From contig CAIYYX010000082.1 of NCBI GenBank assembly GCA_903930535.1, positions 1 to 59,487 of the forward strand: a DNA stretch of 59,487 bases. Reading direction: 5' to 3'. Of this stretch, positions 34,938-43,699 are shown in pieces; positions within the stretch are counted from its first letter, which is position 1, and each line of letters opens with the position of its first letter. The notes under the pieces are model-generated. The model ran no database searches and was not told the origin of the DNA. It worked only from the letters and a program-made list of their open reading frames with translations. Origin of the DNA: an uncultured Sterolibacterium sp. (lineage in GTDB: Bacteria; Pseudomonadota; Gammaproteobacteria; Burkholderiales; Rhodocyclaceae). The position numbers and the translations under genes are program-made.

Positions 34938-36701
34938 TCACTTGTCCCTTCTTCCTGCGGCTGCCGCCGTGGTTTTTTGCGCCAAAAGGGCGGCGAGATG
35001 CTGGCGCTCCTCACTGGTCAGCCCGCCTGCGCGTTCCTTCTGGGAAAGATCGCTGATTTTTTGCGTCAAGCCGGTGTGGCGCAGGCGTTCCAGCGCATCA
35101 TTGAACTCCTCTTCCATCGCCGCCTCGTCGAATTCATCCGCTGTCAGCGCCGCGGCGAACTGCGCCAGCATGGACTCATGCTCGCTGCCGCGGAAATGCT
35201 CCAGCAACTGCCCTATGCCCCCCGTGGACAGGGCGCCGCGGTCTATCGCTGCGGCGATGGCGCGCAGGGCAGCCCCTTCGGGATGGTCGCCGGCGATCAG
35301 TTCGAGGGGCAGGCGCGCTGCGCGCTCCGGGCTGTGCAGCACGTTTTCCAGAAGCCGGTGTTCTATCGAACGCGCCTGCGGGCGCCGGATATTGCGCGGC
35401 GGCGCAGATCGCCCGGGCGGAATGATCGGCTTCAGGCCGCACTGCGCCTCGACCTCGGCCTGGCTGAAGCCGCTGATGACGGCCAGTTGCTTGGTCAGTT
35501 GCAGGCGCAGCAGGGGCGCGGCGATTTTCAAGAGCAGGGGCTTTGCCTCGTGGATCAGGCGCGAGCGGCCTTCTGCACTCGAGAGGTCGACCTGGCCTTG
35601 CAGTTCCCGCAGGAGAAACTCGGTCAGCGTCGTCGGGTGGTTGGCCAGCTTTTGCAAGGCCGGCGCGCCCTGTTCGCGCACGAAGCTGTCGGGGTCGTGT
35701 TCGGGGGGCAGGAACAGGAAGCCAACCGACTTGTTGTCGCCGAGTTGCTCCAGGCTCGCCTCCAGCGCGCGCCAGGCCGCCTTGCGCCCGGCATTGTCGC
35801 CGTCGAAGCAGAAAACCACGCGCTCGCTCTGGCGCATGAGCTTGTTCAGGTGGAAGGCGGTGGTGGCCGTGCCCAGCGTCGCCACGGCGTTGGCTATGCC
35901 GTGCTGGGCCAAGGCGACGACGTCCATATAACCCTCAACCACGATGGCCGTGTCGCTGTCCCGGATCGCCTGGCGCGCCTGGGGCAGGCCATAGAGCTCG
36001 CGCCCCTTCTCGAACAGCGGCGTCTCGGGCGAGTTGAGGTATTTCGGTTCGCCCTTGTCCAGCACTCGGCCGCCGAAACCGATGACATTGGCGCGCTGGT
36101 CGAGGATGGGAAACATGATGCGGTCGCGGAAGCGGTCGTAGCGCCGACCCTGCTCGCCGTCAATGACCAGGCCGCATTCGGCGAGTTCCTTGGCCTGGTA
36201 ATCGGAGAATACCTGTTCGAGGTTCTGCCAGCCTTCGGGCGCATAGCCCATACCGAAGCGGGCGGCAATCTCGCCCGAAAGGCCGCGGCCCTTGAGGTAG
36301 GCGATGGCTCTGGGGCTGGCCTTCAACTGGTCGCGGTAATACTTCGCCGCGCGCGCCATGAACTCGGTCAGTGGCGCCTTCCTGGCCGCATCCTGCCGCC
36401 TTGCTTCGATCTGCTGCGGTACCTGCAGGCCGGCATTGCCCGCCAGATCCTCGACCGCCTCGATGAAGCCCAGGCCAGAGTACTGCATGACGAAGCCGAT
36501 GGCGCTGCCATTGGCGCCGCAGCCGAAGCAATGATAGAACTGCTTGGATGGGCTGACGGTGAAGGAAGGGGTCTTCTCGGAATGGAAGGGGCAGCAGGCG
36601 CTGTAGTTTGCGCCTGCCTTCTTCAATGCGACATGGCGCTCGACCACATCGACGATGTCGATGCGGGAGAGCAACTCCTGGATGAACGAATCTGGAATCA
36701 A
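34938..36701 (-). CDS. dnaG: DNA primase
   Basis: A 587-residue replicative primase. The CHC2 zinc ribbon is C37-x2-H40...C58-x2-C61 (CCPFHSEKTPSF, YHCFGCG). The TOPRIM domain has VVEGYMDVVALAQHG and FCFDGDNAGRKAA. The C-terminal DnaB-binding region spans about 430-580. Gene order rpsU-yqeY-dnaG-rpoD is the classical macromolecular synthesis operon with yqeY inserted, usual in betaproteobacteria. Confidence 0.98.
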   Translation of the reverse strand: MIPDSFIQELLSRIDIVDVVERHVALKKAGANYSACCPFHSEKTPSFTVSPSKQFYHCFGCGANGSAIGFVMQYSGLGFIEAVEDLAGNAGLQVPQQIEARRQDAARKAPLTEFMARAAKYYRDQLKASPRAIAYLKGRGLSGEIAARFGMGYAPEGWQNLEQVFSDYQAKELAECGLVIDGEQGRRYDRFRDRIMFPILDQRANVIGFGGRVLDKGEPKYLNSPETPLFEKGRELYGLPQARQAIRDSDTAIVVEGYMDVVALAQHGIANAVATLGTATTAFHLNKLMRQSERVVFCFDGDNAGRKAAWRALEASLEQLGDNKSVGFLFLPPEHDPDSFVREQGAPALQKLANHPTTLTEFLLRELQGQVDLSSAEGRSRLIHEAKPLLLKIAAPLLRLQLTKQLAVISGFSQAEVEAQCGLKPIIPPGRSAPPRNIRRPQARSIEHRLLENVLHSPERAARLPLELIAGDHPEGAALRAIAAAIDRGALSTGGIGQLLEHFRGSEHESMLAQFAAALTADEFDEAAMEEEFNDALERLRHTGLTQKISDLSQKERAGGLTSEERQHLAALLAQKTTAAAAGRRDK

Positions 36702-36773
36702 AAGGGCCTTCCTCCCAGCCCCCTTCTCACCTCTTCGGGTGACCCCGTCAAGGAAGGGGGCGTTCGTACAGGG

Positions 36774-37220
36774 TTACGCTGACAGTTTAGCCTTGATTGC
36801 TGCGGAGACCTGGCCCATGTCGGCGCGGCCGGCGAGCTGGGGTTTGACGATAGCCATGACCTTGCCCATCTCTTGCATGCCCTTGGCGCCGGATTCCGCC
36901 ACGGCCGCAATGATGATGGCCTCCACCTCGGCGCTTGAGAGCGCCTGCGGCATGTAGGCAGTGATCACCTCGATCTCGAAGCTCTCCGCGTCCGCCAGAT
37001 CCTGGCGCTTGGCAGCCTCGAACTGGGAGATGGAGTCCTTGCGCTGCTTGATCATTTTTTCGATGATGCCGATGATGGCAGCGTCGGAAATTTCGATACG
37101 CTGATCGACTTCGATCTGCTTGATCGCCGCCAGAAGCAGGCGGATAGCGCCCAGACGCGCCGTCTCGCGCGCCTTCATGGCGGATTTCATGTCTTCGGTG
37201 ATGCGGGTCTTCAGGCTCAT
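36774..37220 (-). CDS. yqeY: GatB/YqeY domain-containing protein
   Basis: A 148-residue helical protein beginning MSLKTRITEDMKSAMKARET, with LGAIRLLLAAIKQIEVDQR and the C-terminal YqeY part GAKGMQEMGKVMAIVKPQLAGRADMGQVSAAIKAKL, similar to the tail of GatB. The role may be in tRNA-dependent amidation. ATG 37220 is used; the frame continues upstream to 37295 without support. Located between rpsU and dnaG. Confidence 0.93.
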   Translation of the reverse strand: MSLKTRITEDMKSAMKARETARLGAIRLLLAAIKQIEVDQRIEISDAAIIGIIEKMIKQRKDSISQFEAAKRQDLADAESFEIEVITAYMPQALSSAEVEAIIIAAVAESGAKGMQEMGKVMAIVKPQLAGRADMGQVSAAIKAKLSA

Positions 37221-37340
37221 GTCAATCACCAGGAGGTCAGGATGATCGGAAAGCACGAAGCCTCGGATGTGGGTAACCCGAGGCTTCGCATGCAATACGC
37301 CACGGCAACCGCCGCCCGTTGCTTGCGGCGGCGCGAAGAA

Positions 37341-37553
37341 TCAATACATCTTTGGCGGCAGCATCTGGCTGTGGATGCGCTTGTGATGGCGCTTCACGGC
37401 GGCGGCCAGCTTGCGCTTGCGCTCGGAAGTGGGCTTCTCGTAGAACTCGCGCGAACGCAGTTCGGTGAGAATGCCCGTCTTTTCGATGGTGCGCTTGAAG
37501 CGGCGAATAGCGACTTCGAACGGCTCGTTTTCCTTGAGGCGAATACCCGGCAT
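37341..37553 (-). CDS. rpsU: 30S ribosomal protein S21
   Basis: A 70-residue basic ribosomal protein, [20 protein letters not shown] at the start and [15 protein letters not shown]-like ([14 protein letters not shown]) in the centre. S21 helps initiation of translation by 30S subunits. First gene of the rpsU-yqeY-dnaG-rpoD operon and divergent from tsaD, with the promoters in the 115-base spacer. Confidence 0.97.
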   Translation of the reverse strand: MPGIRLKENEPFEVAIRRFKRTIEKTGILTELRSREFYEKPTSERKRKLAAAVKRHHKRIHSQMLPPKMY

Positions 37554-37656
37554 GCTGTAGTTCCTGGTTGGGGCGGAAAGCCGAGCATTTTACCTGTCTT
37601 TTTTGCGAAATCCAAGAGAAAAATCTTGCCCCGGCTTTTTGACCCGCCCGAGCCGG

Positions 37657-37662
37657 TAGAAT
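37657..37662 (+). promoter_or_regulatory. -10-like hexamer immediately before tsaD
   Basis: TAGAAT ends 6 bases before the tsaD ATG, and no Shine-Dalgarno is seen in AGAATGCCCCCATG. This geometry would place the transcription start at the ATG. TTGACC at 37639-37644 is too close (12 bases) for a normal -35. Confidence 0.4.
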
Positions 37663-37668
37663 GCCCCC

Positions 37669-38679
37669 ATGCTTGTCCTCGGGCTCGAATCCTCCTGCGA
37701 CGAAACCGGCGTCGCCCTCTATGACAGCGACGGCGGACTTCTCGCCCATGCCATCCATTCCCAGGTTGACATGCACGAAGCCTACGGTGGCGTGGTGCCG
37801 GAACTCGCCTCGCGCGACCATATCCGCAGGCTGGTACCCCTGCTACGCCAGGTTCTGGTTGCGGCCGGAAGAAGCTTGGGCGATATAGATGCGGTTGCCT
37901 ATACGGCTGGCCCGGGCCTCGCCGGAGCCCTGCTGGTGGGCGCCAGCTTCGCCGCAGCGCTAGCCCTGGCGCGGGGTATTCCGGCATTGCCGGTCCATCA
38001 CCTGGAGGGCCACCTGCTCTCGCCGCTGCTCTCTTCCACCCCGCCGCAGTTTCCCTTCATCGCTCTTCTCGTCTCGGGCGGCCATACGCAATTGATGAAG
38101 GTCAGCTCGGTGGGCCGTTATGAACTGCTCGGCGAGTCCCTCGATGATGCCGCCGGCGAGGCTTTCGACAAGACCGCGAAGCTGCTGGGCCTCGGCTATC
38201 CGGGCGGCCCGGCGCTGGCGAAACTGGCCGAGAGCGGAAAGCCGGGACGGTTTAAGCTGCCCAGGCCCATGCTGCACAGCCAGGATCTCGATTTCAGCTT
38301 CTCGGGTCTCAAGACCGCCGTGCTGACCGCGGTTCGCGAACGACCGCTGACGGTGTCCGAGAAGGCGGATCTCGCCTTCGAGTTTCAGGAGGCGGTGGCC
38401 GAGGTTCTGGTGACCAAGGCACTTTCCGCCGTGAAGTCTTCCCGCATGAGCACTCTGGTGGTGGCCGGCGGCGTCGGCGCCAACCGGCGTCTGCGAAGCC
38501 GCCTTGACGAGTACGCGGGACGGGCCGGGGTGAAAGTGCATTACCCCGAACTCGAACTATGCACCGACAACGGGGCGATGATCGCCTTCGCAGGCAGCCA
38601 GCGCCTGTTGGCCGGCGCCAAGACCCGCAGCGACGGCAGTTTCGCCGTGCGGCCGCGCTGGCCGCTTGTGGAAGCGTAG
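37669..38679 (+). CDS. tsaD: tRNA N6-adenosine threonylcarbamoyltransferase
   Basis: A 336-residue ASKHA-fold enzyme that, with TsaB/TsaE, makes t6A37 in ANN-decoding tRNAs. It starts [19 protein letters not shown]. The iron ligands are H111 and H115 (HHLEGH), with D in [21 protein letters not shown] and [25 protein letters not shown] are diagnostic. The TAG stop (38677-38679) is part of a GTAGG repeat. rpsU is divergently transcribed upstream, the normal arrangement. Confidence 0.97.
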   Translation: MLVLGLESSCDETGVALYDSDGGLLAHAIHSQVDMHEAYGGVVPELASRDHIRRLVPLLRQVLVAAGRSLGDIDAVAYTAGPGLAGALLVGASFAAALALARGIPALPVHHLEGHLLSPLLSSTPPQFPFIALLVSGGHTQLMKVSSVGRYELLGESLDDAAGEAFDKTAKLLGLGYPGGPALAKLAESGKPGRFKLPRPMLHSQDLDFSFSGLKTAVLTAVRERPLTVSEKADLAFEFQEAVAEVLVTKALSAVKSSRMSTLVVAGGVGANRRLRSRLDEYAGRAGVKVHYPELELCTDNGAMIAFAGSQRLLAGAKTRSDGSFAVRPRWPLVEA

Positions 38680-38724
38680 GTCGGCCTTTCTCTGGACCAC
38701 CTTTATGGTGGCAGGCCGACCTAC
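38676..38724. repeat. REP pair between tsaD and plsY; supplies both stop codons
   Basis: Inverted 12-bp arms GTAGGTCGGCCT (38676-38687) and AGGCCGACCTAC (38713-38724). The TAG in the left arm is the tsaD stop; the TAG of the right arm, on the minus strand (38721-38723), is the plsY stop. The element fills the whole space between the two convergent genes and may serve as a two-way terminator. Confidence 0.85.
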
Positions 38725-39305
38725 CTTCCTATCTTCCCTTCTGTCCCGGCCAGGAGCTTCTTGATGTTTTCCTTGTGGCGCCAGATGAGTATTGCGCAGA
38801 TGACGCTGACGCAAGCGGCAAGTCGCACATCGTCAAGCAGCAGGAAGCCGGCCACCGGTGTCACCAAGGCAGCCGCGATAGCCGCCAGGGACGAGTAGCG
38901 CGTGACGAGGGCGACAATCAGCCAGGTCGCGGCTGCGGCCAGGGCGAGCGGCGCATGGGAGCCGGCGAGCACGCCCAGCGCCGTGGCCACGCCCTTGCCG
39001 CCCTTGAAGCCCAGGAACAGCGGAAAGACATGGCCCAGGAAGGCTGAGAGGCCGGCCAGGGCGACCGTCAAGCCATCGATGCCCAAGCGCTGCGCCAGCC
39101 ACACCGCCAGCCAGCCCTTGGCGGCGTCGCCGGCTAAGGTGAGGACGGCGGCGAGTTTATTACCCGTGCGCAGCACATTGGTCGCGCCCGGGTTCCCCGA
39201 ACCATAGCTTCTCGGGTCGGCCAGTCCGAAGATGCGCGAAACGATCACGGCGAAAGGCAGCGAGCCGATCAAATAAGCGGCGACAACAACGAGAAGCAGG
39301 TTCAT
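38721..39305 (-). CDS. plsY: Acyl-phosphate:glycerol-3-phosphate acyltransferase
   Basis: A 194-residue membrane enzyme with about five helices that acylates glycerol-3-phosphate from acyl phosphate. Motifs: [33 protein letters not shown] (motif 1), [19 protein letters not shown] (phosphate-binding) and the C-terminal [14 protein letters not shown]. Start ATG 39305; longer frames run into folB and are rejected. folB is divergent, with 45 bases between the starts. Confidence 0.95.
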   Translation of the reverse strand: MNLLLVVVAAYLIGSLPFAVIVSRIFGLADPRSYGSGNPGATNVLRTGNKLAAVLTLAGDAAKGWLAVWLAQRLGIDGLTVALAGLSAFLGHVFPLFLGFKGGKGVATALGVLAGSHAPLALAAAATWLIVALVTRYSSLAAIAAALVTPVAGFLLLDDVRLAACVSVICAILIWRHKENIKKLLAGTEGKIGR

Positions 39306-39350
39306 GAATAAGCCCCTAGAATGGCGGCAATTGTAGCGAAAGAAACGGCC

Positions 39351-39704
39351 ATGGACTTCATCTTCATAGACGACATGCGTGTCGAGGCTCATGTCGGGAT
39401 TTTCCCGCGCGAGCGGGCGACGGCACAGACGCTGGAAATCAGCCTCACCTTCGGCGTGCCCGACGCCGCCGCCGCGAACGATGACATCAGCGACACCATT
39501 CGCTACGACGAGGTGATAGAGCGTATCCGCGCCGAATTGGGACAGCGTCATTTCAACCTGCTGGAGACGCTGGGCGAGTATGTGATCAGCCTGATGCTGG
39601 ACGTTTTCGGCGCACCCTGGGTGAAAATATCCATCGCCAAGCTCGGCATCATGAAGGGCGTGCGCCGCGTCGGCGTGCAGATCGAACGCAGCAAGAGCCC
39701 GTAG
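39351..39704 (+). CDS. folB: Dihydroneopterin aldolase
   Basis: A 117-residue enzyme of folate synthesis cleaving dihydroneopterin to 6-hydroxymethyl-dihydropterin and glycolaldehyde. It begins [21 protein letters not shown], has the catalytic Glu region near [28 protein letters not shown], and the lysine strand [12 protein letters not shown] 39351 gives the family N terminus; an ATG at 39321 would add ten residues. The stop TAG (39702-39704) lies inside a GTAG REP. Confidence 0.94.
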   Translation: MDFIFIDDMRVEAHVGIFPRERATAQTLEISLTFGVPDAAAANDDISDTIRYDEVIERIRAELGQRHFNLLETLGEYVISLMLDVFGAPWVKISIAKLGIMKGVRRVGVQIERSKSP

Positions 39705-39735
39705 TTGCCGCAGGCAACCCAGGGCATTTATGCCC
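39701..39735 (+). repeat. GTAG-type REP with double hairpin, copy 2
   Basis: The first 23 bases are identical to 17063-17085. Hairpin 1 GTTGCC/GGCAAC is conserved; hairpin 2 is GGGCAT/ATGCCC, a different sequence but with pairing kept, as expected for a structured element. It contributes the folB stop codon. Confidence 0.75.
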
Positions 39736-40009
39736 CAGGGGGTACTTGTGTCCGTCGGTCCCTGCTTCGAGGAAGGTGCGTTGCTGTGATTGCTTTTCTG
39801 CAGCGAACTCGCACGGCTCAGCGGGAGCTCACGAGCCGCTGCAGACTGCCAGTCACCTTGTCATGAAGGTCCGCTCGACTTTCTTTGCTGCCGTTGACCC
39901 GTGAAACATGGGCGGCAGGAAAGGGCCGCTACGTAAGGGTTTACATGGCGATCCTAAGCCGACCGTAGCGGTCTGCTGCTTCGGCGTCCGCAATTGCAGC
40001 TTGGTGTCA
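39736..40009. other. Gene-poor spacer with no clear feature
   Basis: Between the folB repeat and the P-loop fragment I see no credible gene, RNA or promoter. The sequence has a palindrome-rich stretch around 39930-39970 (GGGCCGCTACG...CCGTAGCGG). It is probably decayed coding DNA together with the fragment that follows. Confidence 0.4.
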
Positions 40010-40142
40010 CTGATAAACCCATCCTGATTTCGATGAGGCGATCGGTGTCGATGCAGGTGCGATTGAGTTCCTGGGCAAGCAAATGGCCGATGGTGTTCTT
40101 GCCGGCACCGTGCATGTCGATGAGAACGAGGTTTGGAGTCAT
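40010..40142 (-). pseudogene. Shikimate-kinase-like P-loop fragment
   Basis: The minus strand from ATG 40142 reads TPNLVLIDMHGAGKNTIGHL and then LAQELNRTCIDTDRLIEIRMG. This matches the first 40 residues of shikimate kinase-type P-loop enzymes (GAGKST with N in place of S, then D-T-D). After that the sequence loses similarity, and the frame stops at 39954. Full-length proteins are about 170-180 residues, so this is a truncated remnant. A further short open stretch at 40143-40300 on the same strand (LYGIDRQAMQRLAALKGSLG) is not recognised. Confidence 0.6.
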
Positions 40143-40301
40143 GTTGGAAAGATATTCAACAGCAGAGGCAGTGAGATGTGGCCACGATTATCAGGCAAAT
40201 TACGACCGCCTGCACCGAGGCTACCCTTAAGCGCGGCTAGCCTCTGCATCGCCTGCCTGTCTATGCCATAGAGTGCGCTCGAAGGCTTTGCGGCTGAATG
40301 A

Positions 40302-40823
40302 TCAGGGTGTCGAACGGGTCCGGGCGGCGCGCGCCAGCAGCGATGGCACCATGAGCTTGTGCACCGGCCAGACAAACAGAATGTAGGCACGTCCCAGGAG
40401 ATTGTGGACATGAATGACCGTGGTCATCACGGCTGAAGTGGCGTCACCTTCACTGGTTTTGCACAGGGAGACTTTCGCATCCAGGTGCTTGTCCGACTCG
40501 ACGAGTATGACTTCGCGTTCCGAGAGGAACAGTATCGAGAATATGCCGACCCGATCGCCCACGCGATAGGACTCGGGTCCCGCTCCGGTATCGACATCGT
40601 CCAGATGTCCAAGATTCTTCAGACCGAACAGGGCAACGACCCGGTTTCTGGCGGCCATCAAACCGTTGATCCAGCCAGGGGTCTTGACCATGACATCGAT
40701 GTAGATTTCCAGCGCCGAGCGGCCGCTCGCTTCTACGGGCACTGCAAAGGCATCGAACAGATGCGCTCCGGCAAGGTGCTTGCTGATTTCGCTGTCTCTC
40801 GGAACCCCGGTGGTACGAACCAT
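40302..40823 (-). CDS. DUF2867-family protein
   Basis: A 173-residue protein starting MVRTTGVPRDSEISKHLAGA. The segment PGWINGLMAARNRVVALFGLKNLG, then VGIFSILFLSEREVILVESDKHLDAKVSL and a C-terminal membrane-like HNLLGRAYILFVWPVHKLMVPSLL fit DUF2867, found beside lipid or oxidoreductase genes in other bacteria; no biochemical role is established to my knowledge. ATG 40823 has a GAAAAGAG stretch before it. It stands alone between a decayed region and ybaK. Confidence 0.7.
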   Translation of the reverse strand: MVRTTGVPRDSEISKHLAGAHLFDAFAVPVEASGRSALEIYIDVMVKTPGWINGLMAARNRVVALFGLKNLGHLDDVDTGAGPESYRVGDRVGIFSILFLSEREVILVESDKHLDAKVSLCKTSEGDATSAVMTTVIHVHNLLGRAYILFVWPVHKLMVPSLLARAARTRSTP

Positions 40824-40945
40824 CTCTTTTCTTTCAGTCCTGGCGTAGGGCCGCCCCAAGCCAGGACAGCGTTGAACATGGAGTCCCGTCAGGGACGAGC
40901 CACCGTCGCCCCCTTTCTCGGAAAGGGGGGCGGGGGGAATGGTAA

Positions 40946-40960
40946 CCTAGGCCGACCTAC
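40946..40960. repeat. Short GTAGG repeat remnant at the ybaK end
   Basis: CCTAGGCCGACCTAC reads GTAGGTCGGCCTAGG on the minus strand, the start of a GTAGG-type REP arm. Its TAG (40957-40959) is the stop codon of the YbaK gene. Only one arm is evident. Confidence 0.6.
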
Positions 40961-41433
40961 TTCAGCCCGACTTCAACGACGGTCGGCGACAATAGTCGCA
41001 GCAGATCGTGCGGGTGCACGCCGACCAGGTAGCCGCGGCGGCCGCCGTTGATGTAGATCAGCGACAAGTCGAGAATGCTCTTCTCAAGATAGATGGGCAG
41101 CGCCTTCCTGGTGCCGAATGGCGAGGTGCCGCCGACCATGAATCCGGTATGGCGCTGTGCGACCTCCGGCTTGCACGGCGAGATTTTCTTGCAGCCCATT
41201 TGGCGCGCCAGTTCTTTGGTGGACACCTTGAGGTTGCCGTGCATCAGCACGATCAGCGGGTGACCGGCCTCGTCTTCCATCACCAGGGTTTTCACCACGG
41301 CATGCTCGGGCACATTAAGCTCTCTCGCCGAGACCTGGGTGCCGCCATGCTCCTCGTAGGTGTAGAGATGGTCTGAGTGGGCGACCCCATGTTTCCTGAG
41401 AAACAGCGTCGCGGGTGTCTCCGGATGTTTCAT
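40957..41433 (-). CDS. ybaK: YbaK/EbsC-family aminoacyl-tRNA deacylase
   Basis: A 158-residue trans-editing enzyme related to ProX/YbaK that hydrolyses mischarged Cys-tRNA(Pro) or similar. Motifs: [29 protein letters not shown] with the catalytic lysine region, [34 protein letters not shown] and [11 protein letters not shown]. It is the last gene of a long minus-strand series that begins at leuS. It starts 6 bases from the xerD stop. Confidence 0.9.
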   Translation of the reverse strand: MKHPETPATLFLRKHGVAHSDHLYTYEEHGGTQVSARELNVPEHAVVKTLVMEDEAGHPLIVLMHGNLKVSTKELARQMGCKKISPCKPEVAQRHTGFMVGGTSPFGTRKALPIYLEKSILDLSLIYINGGRRGYLVGVHPHDLLRLLSPTVVEVGLK

Positions 41434-41438
41434 GAACT

Positions 41439-42351
<913 letters not shown>

Positions 42352-42359
<8 letters not shown>

Positions 42360-42822
42360 GCCTTGTTTCGTGGTCCAGCAGCCAGCGCTTGATGTCCAGA
42401 AGGAGGCCGCCGCGTTCGCGGGCGAAGCCGCCCAGGGCGCCGCCGGCAGCAATGACGCGGTGGCAGGGCACGATGATCGGATAGGGATTGGCGCCGCAGG
42501 CGCCGCCGACGGCGCGCGGGCCGCTATGAATCGCCTTGGCCAGTTCACCGTAGCTTATCGTCTTGCCCGCGGGAATCGCTGAAATCCTTTCCCAGACGCG
42601 GCGCTGGAAGGGTGTGCCTGAGGGCGCTAGCGGCAGGCCCGGTTCGAACGCCGGATCTTTGAGGTAGGCGCGCAACTGGCGCACGGCTTCCTTGGCCAGT
42701 AAAGTCTTTGGCGCCTGTTCGGCCTGAGGTTCTAGGTATTCGATGCGAAGAATCTCGTCGTCGTTGCAGGTCACGCCCAGCGCGAAGCCCGGCGCTGCGA
42801 CAACGGCTTGATAGACGTTCAT
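42352..42822 (-). CDS. ogt: Methylated-DNA--protein-cysteine methyltransferase
   Basis: A 156-residue DNA repair protein that removes alkyl groups from O6-guanine onto its own cysteine. The active site is PCHR with C120 (IVPCHRVI). FQRRVWERISAIPAGKTISYGELA is the typical helix-turn-helix region, and GALGGFARERGGLLLDIKRWLL the end. ATG 42822. It overlaps xerD at its 3' end. Confidence 0.95.
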
Positions 42823-42847
42823 GGCGATCTCCGTTGAAGATATGCTT

Positions 42848-43312
42848 CTAGGAAACATCCTGCCACTTTGCCAGAAATCCATCCAGGCGGTTGGCGAAGT
42901 TCTGCCTATCATGGTGGCTGATTGCCGCCGGGCCGCCGGTCTGTACGCCGCCCTCGCGCAATCCTGCCATGAAGTCGCGCAGCGACAGCAGTTCGCGGAT
43001 GTTTTCATGGGAGTAGAGTTCGCCCCGAGGATTCAGCGCACTGCCACCTTTTTCTATCACCGCAGCCGCCAGGGGAATATCCGCCGTCACCACCAGATCG
43101 CCAGGCTTCATTTCCGAGACGATGTGATTGTCGGCGACGTCGAAGCCGCCAGGCACCTGCACTGCCGAGAGCCAGACTGATGCCGGCACATGAAGCATCT
43201 TGTTGGCGACCAGGATGAGCTTTATACGCGAGCGCTCAGCGGCGCGGAAGAGGATGTCCTTGATCACCTTCGGGCAGGCGTCGGCATCGACCCAGATCTG
43301 CCGAGTGCTCAT
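42848..43312 (-). CDS. yaiI: YaiI/YqxD family protein (DUF188)
   Basis: A 154-residue protein with a PIN-like fold: [20 protein letters not shown] at the start (acidic cluster), [34 protein letters not shown] in the middle, and [12 protein letters not shown] at the end. Widespread, function not established. ATG 43312 overlaps the stop of the DUF1850 gene by four bases. Confidence 0.9.
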   Translation of the reverse strand: MSTRQIWVDADACPKVIKDILFRAAERSRIKLILVANKMLHVPASVWLSAVQVPGGFDVADNHIVSEMKPGDLVVTADIPLAAAVIEKGGSALNPRGELYSHENIRELLSLRDFMAGLREGGVQTGGPAAISHHDRQNFANRLDGFLAKWQDVS

Positions 43313-43686
43313 GGGCTGCAAGGAGAGACTTCAATCAGCGCGAACTCTGGCAGGCCGGTGAGGATTTCTGCGAGCGGTTTGCAGGCGGCATTGCTGCAGA
43401 TCTCGTAGTCGGCGGCGTAGGGCGAGTGAGTGAGCGCCAGACGTTCGAGCGGAGGCAACTTGGGAGGGTAATGCCAGACGCCGTTCCTGAAATCGGCGTC
43501 GGCGGGCGGTTCCATACCGGCGCCTGCGCCCTTGATTCTGGCCTCGGTCAGAACCAGGCGGCTAGCCTCGATGCGGTAATCCTCTTCCCAGCGGGTCTTC
43601 TCGATCGAATGCGTCCATGCCAGGGTGAATGCCGACAGAGGCAGGGACGCGATGAGCGCCCCGGCGGCGAGACACAGTCCGCTCAT
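43309..43686 (-). CDS. DUF1850 protein of the TAXI-TRAP operon
   Basis: A 125-residue protein with an N-terminal hydrophobic segment (about 1-22), then [20 protein letters not shown] and [21 protein letters not shown], the DUF1850 signature. Such proteins are encoded right behind fused TRAP permeases for TAXI systems; their role is unknown. ATG 43686 comes 13 bases after the permease stop. Confidence 0.85.
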   Translation of the reverse strand: MSGLCLAAGALIASLPLSAFTLAWTHSIEKTRWEEDYRIEASRLVLTEARIKGAGAGMEPPADADFRNGVWHYPPKLPPLERLALTHSPYAADYEICSNAACKPLAEILTGLPEFALIEVSPCSP

Positions 43687-43699
43687 TTCATGGCTTTGC

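Noticed and set aside
34977-36782. 601-codon plus-strand frame opposite dnaG
   Set aside because: Antisense to a certain dnaG gene; no domain and no ribosome site.
37639-37662. TTGACC as -35 of tsaD
   Set aside because: Only 12 bases separate it from TAGAAT; a working pair needs 16-18.
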